DNA of 64,000 bases from Pseudomonas sp. Irchel s3h14 (GTDB lineage Bacteria; Pseudomonadota; Gammaproteobacteria; Pseudomonadales; Pseudomonadaceae). Below the pieces are notes generated by a model. It made no database searches, was not told the origin of the DNA, and saw nothing but the letters and a program-made list of their open reading frames with translations. The position numbers were made by a program, and so were the translations under genes. This document shows, one piece after another, positions 58,732 through 64,000 of this stretch. How positions within the stretch are numbered: the stretch's first letter is position 1; every line of letters begins with the position of its first letter. The stretch spans positions 682,001 through 746,000 of the forward strand of contig NZ_FYDJ01000001.1 of assembly GCF_900187425.1 (NCBI RefSeq), in the 5' to 3' direction.

Positions 58732-60050
58732 TGCGCTGCCTGGTCTGCACCAGGGAGTTTGATCTCTACGTACGCTTCGTCACGGATCTGACGCAGCCAG
58801 GTTTGCAGCTCTTCGTCATATTTGCGGTTACGCAATACGGTCATTGCTTGCTGCTCGCGGGCCTGGGTGGTGCTGTCAGTGGCGCGACGGCCAAGGACTT
58901 CCAGAACGTGCCAGCCATATTGGGTCTGGAACGGCTTGGACAGCTGACCTTGCGGGGTCTTGGCCATCACTTCGCGGAACTCGGGAACCAGTGCATTCGG
59001 GTCGATCCAGTTCAGGTCGCCACCGTTGAGGGCGGAACCCGGATCTTCCGAGAAGCTTTTCGCCAGTTCGCCGAAATCTTCGCCCGCTTCGATACGGGTG
59101 TAGAGCGACTCAGCCAGCGCCTTGGTTTTTGCTTCGTCGCGGATCGGGCTAGGTTTGACCAGGATGTGACGTACGTGCACTTCATCACGTACCTGGGTCT
59201 CACCGCCACGCTTGTCGAGGATCTTCAGGATGATGAAGCCGCCCGGTGTGCGCATTGGCTGGGTAATGTCGCCGACAGCCATGGTGCTCAGCATGCGATC
59301 GAACGGAGGTGGCAATTGACCGGCTTTACGCCAGCCCATGTCACCACCTTCCAGTGCGGTTTCGCTGGCGGATTTGGCAATTGCCAACTGACCGAAGTCA
59401 GCGCCTTGCTTGAGCTGCTGGTAAACCGCATCTGCCTGTTTGGCTGCATTCTGAATCGCGTCGGAGTTGGCGCTTTCCGGCGTAGGAATCAGGATGTTGG
59501 CCAGGCGGAATTCTTCGGACAGCTGCATTTTGCCAAGGTCGGAAGCGAGGAAGTTCTTCACTTCCTGTTCGGAAACCTGGATACGCTCGGCCACACGACG
59601 CTGACGCACACGGCTGATAACCATCTCGCGGCGAATCTGGTCGCGGGCGTCGTCGTAAGACAGACCGTCGCGAGTCAGAGCGGCGCGAAATTGTTCAATC
59701 GACATGTTATTGCGCTGGGCAATAGTGCCGACAGCCTGGTTCAGCTCTTCATCGGTAATGCGGATGCCGGAGCGTTCGCCGATCTGCAGTTGCAGGTTTT
59801 CGACGATCAGGCGCTCGAGCACTTGCTGATCCAGCACGCCGGCCGGCGGTACGGCAGAACCGCGCTTGGCGATGGTTTGCTGAACTTCATGAACGCGTTG
59901 GTCCAGTTGGCTCTGCATGACCACGTCGTTATCGACAATGGCCACCACTTTATCGATGGACTGCACCGCGGCGTTCGCCGCGGTACCCAGGAACAGCGCG
60001 CCCAGCATCAGCGGGCGCAGACAATCAGAAAGCTTGGTCTTCACGTTCAC
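58728..60050 (-). CDS. surA: Periplasmic chaperone / peptidyl-prolyl isomerase SurA
   Basis: 440 residues with a signal peptide ([17 protein letters not shown]), an N-terminal chaperone region and two parvulin domains ([16 protein letters not shown] and [16 protein letters not shown]). Helps outer-membrane proteins fold, including LptD encoded just upstream. The GTG at 60050 is 5 bases after AAGG; GTG 60044 is possible. It overlaps the lptD end by 26 bases. Confidence 0.97.
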   Translation of the reverse strand: MNVKTKLSDCLRPLMLGALFLGTAANAAVQSIDKVVAIVDNDVVMQSQLDQRVHEVQQTIAKRGSAVPPAGVLDQQVLERLIVENLQLQIGERSGIRITDEELNQAVGTIAQRNNMSIEQFRAALTRDGLSYDDARDQIRREMVISRVRQRRVAERIQVSEQEVKNFLASDLGKMQLSEEFRLANILIPTPESANSDAIQNAAKQADAVYQQLKQGADFGQLAIAKSASETALEGGDMGWRKAGQLPPPFDRMLSTMAVGDITQPMRTPGGFIILKILDKRGGETQVRDEVHVRHILVKPSPIRDEAKTKALAESLYTRIEAGEDFGELAKSFSEDPGSALNGGDLNWIDPNALVPEFREVMAKTPQGQLSKPFQTQYGWHVLEVLGRRATDSTTQAREQQAMTVLRNRKYDEELQTWLRQIRDEAYVEIKLPGADQAAQ

Positions 60051-62829
60051 GATAACCTTGGATGCCTTTGTCGAGGAAGCTCTCTACTTTGGCGCCGGTG
60101 AGGCCGCCGAGTCCCTTCAGAACAATTTGTAGGAAGATGCCGTGGTCGCCTTTTTCGTTTTCCGGGGCGTTCTGACTGAATTCGTCATAGCTGACCCAGT
60201 AACGGTTGATCAGGCGCAGTTTCCAGCAGCAGTTGTCGTACTCGAAACCACCGAAAGCTTCCAGGGTACGGTTACGGTTGTAGTCATACTGCCAGCGGCT
60301 GATGGCGTTCCATTGCGGCACGATCGGCCAGATCACCGAGAAATCGTGCTGCTCAATCTTGTAGTAGTCCTTCACGTAGCCAGGAGTGCCCGGAGTACCG
60401 TAGTCACCGCCGCCCACCGACCATTTACCGGTGTTCTGGTCGTAACGGACCTGGTCATTACGATAGCGATAGCCGGCGTTGATGACCTTGTTCGGGTTGT
60501 CTTCAGGCTGGTAGTGGAACATCGCGCTGCCGGAGCGAGGACTGCGGCTGTCCGGGTCCCAGTTGTAATCGGCCGTGGTGCGCCAATCGCGGTTCCAGCG
60601 ATATTCGTATTCCAGCGCATAAGGCGAGACATTAGCCTGCGCATCGTCGCGGGTTTTTGCATCGATGCCCGGCAACTGTACTTCACGATCCTTGAAGTAC
60701 ACGGCCTGGCCGACGCTGATGCGTTGACGTTCGAAGCCATTGTCTTCGATCCAGCGGTTGGTTACGCCCAGAGACAATTTGTTCTCGTCGCCGACGCGGT
60801 CGGAGCCGGAGAAACGGTTGTCACGGAACAGCGACGCGTAGCTGAAGGTGTATTCGCTGGTGTCGAAGACCGGAATGTCTTCCTGATCCGTTTCAGGAAC
60901 GTACAGGTAGAACAGGCGCGGTTCGAGGGTCTGGCGATAGTTCTTGCCGAACCATTGGGTGTTGCGATCGAAGTACAGGCCGCTGTCGATGCTTGCAATC
61001 GGCACGCCACGGTTCTGGCTGCTGCTGAAGGTACCGTTGAGCTTTTGCTGCTCTGCGGTTTGCGCGTCAATCTGGCTTTTGCCGGTACCGTCCAGATCCA
61101 GTTGGTACTGGGTGTACTGGTACTTGAGCGATGGCTTCACGAAGCCATAAGTCCAGTCCAACGGCAGGCTCACACCCGGTTTTAGATTCAAGCGGTCGCC
61201 GTTGGCACGTGCCAGTCCCGTAACGTTGTTATCAAGACGCGGTTCGACGGTGCCATCTTCGTTTACGAAGTTACCGTCCTTCAAATCACGGTCGAAGCGT
61301 ACGATTTCTGTATCGTAGTCGAAGTCCAGGCCGCCAGGATGAGTCGGCAACTGACCAATGAAAGTGATCTGCGGCAAGCGGTCATACGGGGTAATGTTCG
61401 AAACGCTCGCGAGCTGAAAAGCCTGTGCATTCACGCGAGCGGCGTAGCTGTCTCCTCGATAGGTGACCGACCCTTGCTGATTCACGTAGTCGCTGGTGCT
61501 TTCCACGCCAATCTGGTCAGTCTGCAGATCCTGGAAGTAATACGGATCGCTGATCTTGGTGTAATCGACTTGTGTCAGAACACGCGAGTCGAGACCGCCC
61601 TTGTGCTGCCAGTTATACATGTAGCGGTTTTTCTGGTAGTCGGTCTGCTTGCTGCGATCGGTGTCTTCGTCGTTGAGGTACGCGGCGCCGAACTGACCTT
61701 CGCTGGACGGGGTCAGGTAACGGAATTCGCCTTCCATCAACAGCCCGTGCTTGCTCATGTAGCGCGGGTACAACGTGGCATCGTAGTTCGGTGCCAGGTT
61801 GAAGTAATACGGTGTGACCAGCATGAAGCCGGTATCGCTGCCGGTGCCAATGGTCGGCGGCAGGAAACCGGACTGGCGACGGTCGTCGATCGGGAAATAG
61901 ATGTACGGCGTGTACAGGACCGGAATGTCTTTGACCCGCAGCGTCACATTGGTCGCGGTACCGAAACCGGTGGCCGGGTTCAAGGTGATGTTGTTGCCCT
62001 TGAGCTGCCAGGCATTGCTGTCCGGCTCGCACGTGGTGTACGTACCATCCTTGAGGCGGATGATCGCGTTCTCGGCACGTTTGGCGTACAGCGCATTACC
62101 GCGGATACGGGATTTGTGCATCACGTATTCGGCGTTGTCGACCTTGGCTTCACCGGTGTCGAGCTGCACGTCGGCGTGGTCGCCCACGATCAGTGCGCCG
62201 TTGTCGCGAACACGGACGTTGCCGCTCAGTTCGCCACGGCTCTCGGCCTGGTAGAGGTTCGCTTCGTCGGCTTCGACCTGCATGCTGCCCTGACGCATGA
62301 CCACGTCACCCGCCAGGGTTGCGATCTGCTCATCCTGCTTATAGCGAGAGGCTTTGGCGCCGAGAAAGGTCGGAGCGTCACTTTTATTCGTCTTGTCATT
62401 CATGCCAGGACGAATCGGTTCGATATAGGAACCAGCGCAGTAAGGTCCGGTTTCGGCCAATTGCGCTGCAGTGAGCTTCTCGCGCGGAACCCAATCGAGG
62501 TGACTGTAGTCTTCGCTACGCGACTTCAGGCCGCGGCCTTTGGATTCGGTTACCAGCACAGTCTTGGCGCCGGTGTCTTGACTGGAACCGCTGTCGGCCG
62601 GAGTCTCGCCGCTCGTGCTGACCGCCGCACTGCCGTCATGGACGGGGCGAGGTGGTAGCGCAGCTGCTGGAGATTTTGGCGCACAATTCCAGGCACCCGA
62701 AGCAGAGACTGAGCAGTCATACTGTTCCGCGGCGACCACGAACGAAGTGGCTAGAGGTTGCAGGGCCAGCAGACTGCCGGTAACCAACAACGGAAATTTT
62801 TTACGAAACGCGGGGGATTTCAATGCCAT
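60025..62829 (-). CDS. lptD: LPS-assembly protein LptD
   Basis: 934 residues from ATG 62829 ([22 protein letters not shown]); upstream frame to 63063 lies in amgK and is rejected. Signal peptide, a long Pro/Ser-rich N-terminal extension (about 35-180) typical of pseudomonads, an LptA-like domain ([22 protein letters not shown]) and the 26-strand barrel. Puts LPS into the outer membrane with LptE. First gene of lptD-surA-pdxA-rsmA-apaG-apaH. Confidence 0.97.
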   Translation of the reverse strand: MALKSPAFRKKFPLLVTGSLLALQPLATSFVVAAEQYDCSVSASGAWNCAPKSPAAALPPRPVHDGSAAVSTSGETPADSGSSQDTGAKTVLVTESKGRGLKSRSEDYSHLDWVPREKLTAAQLAETGPYCAGSYIEPIRPGMNDKTNKSDAPTFLGAKASRYKQDEQIATLAGDVVMRQGSMQVEADEANLYQAESRGELSGNVRVRDNGALIVGDHADVQLDTGEAKVDNAEYVMHKSRIRGNALYAKRAENAIIRLKDGTYTTCEPDSNAWQLKGNNITLNPATGFGTATNVTLRVKDIPVLYTPYIYFPIDDRRQSGFLPPTIGTGSDTGFMLVTPYYFNLAPNYDATLYPRYMSKHGLLMEGEFRYLTPSSEGQFGAAYLNDEDTDRSKQTDYQKNRYMYNWQHKGGLDSRVLTQVDYTKISDPYYFQDLQTDQIGVESTSDYVNQQGSVTYRGDSYAARVNAQAFQLASVSNITPYDRLPQITFIGQLPTHPGGLDFDYDTEIVRFDRDLKDGNFVNEDGTVEPRLDNNVTGLARANGDRLNLKPGVSLPLDWTYGFVKPSLKYQYTQYQLDLDGTGKSQIDAQTAEQQKLNGTFSSSQNRGVPIASIDSGLYFDRNTQWFGKNYRQTLEPRLFYLYVPETDQEDIPVFDTSEYTFSYASLFRDNRFSGSDRVGDENKLSLGVTNRWIEDNGFERQRISVGQAVYFKDREVQLPGIDAKTRDDAQANVSPYALEYEYRWNRDWRTTADYNWDPDSRSPRSGSAMFHYQPEDNPNKVINAGYRYRNDQVRYDQNTGKWSVGGGDYGTPGTPGYVKDYYKIEQHDFSVIWPIVPQWNAISRWQYDYNRNRTLEAFGGFEYDNCCWKLRLINRYWVSYDEFSQNAPENEKGDHGIFLQIVLKGLGGLTGAKVESFLDKGIQGYREREDQAF

Positions 62830-62959
62830 CTTATTAGTCCGGGCTTCCTGCGTGCCATCTGCCCGCGGTGTGGGCCGCACGCCTCTCGATGGTCTGAAAA
62901 AGATGCTGGATAATAAAGCATGACCCGCTTGACGGCTAGCGCCGTCGGAGACCCTTGCA

Positions 62960-63979
62960 ATGCCTGACCAAGATGTACGTTTGCAACACCTGAAAGTTTG
63001 GCTCGATGAGCAATTGGCTGTCCTCTTTGCAGAACAGGGTTGGGGTGCCGTACCCCCGGCCACGTTGACCGCGGCTAGTAGCGATGCGAGTTTTCGACGT
63101 TACTTCCGCTGGGAAGGCGAGGGCAGAAGTTTCGTCGTGATGGACGCGCCACCGCCCCAGGAAAACTGTAAACCCTTCGTGGATATCGCTTTTTTGCTGG
63201 CGAAATCCGGAATAAATGTTCCGAAAATTTATGCCGAAGACCTCGAACGTGGTTTTCTTTTGCTCAATGACCTGGGCAACAAGACTTACCTGGACGTGAT
63301 CGACAGCGAAAATGCCGACGATTTGTTCAAGGATGCCCTGCAAGCGCTGCTGGCTTTTCAGCAGTTGCCGATGGTTGCACCACTGCCAAGTTATGACGTG
63401 GCGCTACTGCGCCGCGAGCTGGAATTGTTCCCCGAGTGGTACGTGAAGCGCGAGTTGGGTATCGAGTTCGACTCGGCGCAGCAAATGCTCTGGCAGAACG
63501 TGACCGAGCTATTGATCGACAGCGCACTGGCCCAGCCTAAAGTGCTGGTGCACCGCGATTACATGCCGCGCAACCTGATGCTCAGCGAGCCAAATCCCGG
63601 CGTGCTGGATTTTCAGGACGCCGTCTATGGTCCCGTGACCTACGACGTGACCTGCCTGTTCAAGGATGCGTTCCTCAGCTGGCCCGAGGAGCGTGTGCGC
63701 GGTTGGCTGGAAGCGTACTGGCAGCAAGCGGGCGATCTCGGGATCCCGGTTCAGCCCGACTTCGAAGATTTCCTGCGTGCCAGCGACCTGATGGGTGTGC
63801 AGCGGCACCTGAAAGTGATCGGCATCTTTGCCCGAATCTGCCACCGCGACGGCAAGCCGCGCTATCTCGGCGATGTGCCACGCTTCTTCGCTTATATAGA
63901 CGCCGTGATCGCCCGCCGCCCTGAACTGGCCGAGCTGGATGTGTTGCTGCTGAGTCTGCGTGCTGGAGCGAATGCATGA
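62960..63979 (+). CDS. amgK: N-acetylmuramate/N-acetylglucosamine anomeric kinase
   Basis: 339 residues, aminoglycoside-phosphotransferase fold. Catalytic loop [12 protein letters not shown] and metal-binding [10 protein letters not shown] in the second half. Phosphorylates C1 of recycled MurNAc in the fosfomycin-bypass route of cell-wall recycling. Divergent from lptD, overlaps murU by 4 bases. Confidence 0.95.
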   Translation: MPDQDVRLQHLKVWLDEQLAVLFAEQGWGAVPPATLTAASSDASFRRYFRWEGEGRSFVVMDAPPPQENCKPFVDIAFLLAKSGINVPKIYAEDLERGFLLLNDLGNKTYLDVIDSENADDLFKDALQALLAFQQLPMVAPLPSYDVALLRRELELFPEWYVKRELGIEFDSAQQMLWQNVTELLIDSALAQPKVLVHRDYMPRNLMLSEPNPGVLDFQDAVYGPVTYDVTCLFKDAFLSWPEERVRGWLEAYWQQAGDLGIPVQPDFEDFLRASDLMGVQRHLKVIGIFARICHRDGKPRYLGDVPRFFAYIDAVIARRPELAELDVLLLSLRAGANA

Positions 63980-64000
63980 AGGCAATGATTCTGGCAGCAG
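63976..64000 (+). CDS. murU: Start of N-acetylmuramate-1-phosphate uridylyltransferase (partial)
   Basis: Only 25 bases are in the window: ATG 63976 overlaps the amgK stop by 4 bases and encodes MKAMILAA, the start of a nucleotidyltransferase. Position after amgK identifies it as murU by analogy. Confidence 0.75.

Overview
The window is a stretch of a Pseudomonas chromosome, most likely from the P. fluorescens group. Evidence: protein sequences and gene order match known Pseudomonas blocks, short extragenic palindromes of the GTAGGAGC...GCTTGCTCGCGA type lie between genes, an RsmY-type regulatory RNA carries a perfect GacA box, PsrA-type control of an acyl-CoA dehydrogenase is visible, and a Tat-exported PtaA-like transaminase is present. 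Identifications rest on motif reading and memory of families; no search was run.

Layout. 1-6.3 kb: a ModE-like regulator and a ComF-like phosphoribosyltransferase, then the biotin operon bioB-bioF-bioH-bioC-bioD (with 8, 8 and 4 base overlaps). 6.4-16.0 kb: a small flagellar-rod-like protein and three large acyl-CoA dehydrogenases (beta-oxidation). The first has a clear sigma-70 promoter and PsrA operator. An orphan 525-residue protein and a membrane diguanylate cyclase sit between the first and second. 16.0-17.2 kb: the small RNA rsmY and a LysR regulator. 17.3-30.1 kb: a class III aminotransferase, a Pmp3-like peptide, then on the minus strand pqqF, pqqA, B, C, D, E and an S9 peptidase (PQQ synthesis), plus davB-davA (lysine to 5-aminovalerate) and an Lrp-type regulator. 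30.3-32.6 kb: gcd, the PQQ-dependent glucose dehydrogenase that uses the cofactor.

32.7-37.2 kb is an accessory block bounded on its right by a tRNA: an orphan four-helix membrane protein, a PtaA-like periplasmic transaminase, an M41-like HExxH protein, a DUF3077-like gene and a HigBA-type toxin-antitoxin pair. The DUF3077-like gene has an elaborate leader. Three inverted repeats (9, 8 and 9 bp, all perfect) are interleaved as a stem enclosing an H-type pseudoknot, with part of the Shine-Dalgarno sequence in the outer stem. A possible leader ORF ends inside that stem, and a third copy of one arm could form an alternative pairing. This is my best candidate for an undescribed regulatory element.

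37.2-64 kb is conserved housekeeping sequence: tRNA (CAU), rmcA-like c-di-GMP phosphodiesterase, rpoD, dnaG, rpsU, tsaD, plsY, folB, folK, cca, the SpoVR/YeaH/PrkA stress group, glpE, apaH, apaG, rsmA, pdxA, surA, lptD, and divergently amgK and the first bases of murU. No CRISPR array, transposase, prophage or rRNA was seen.
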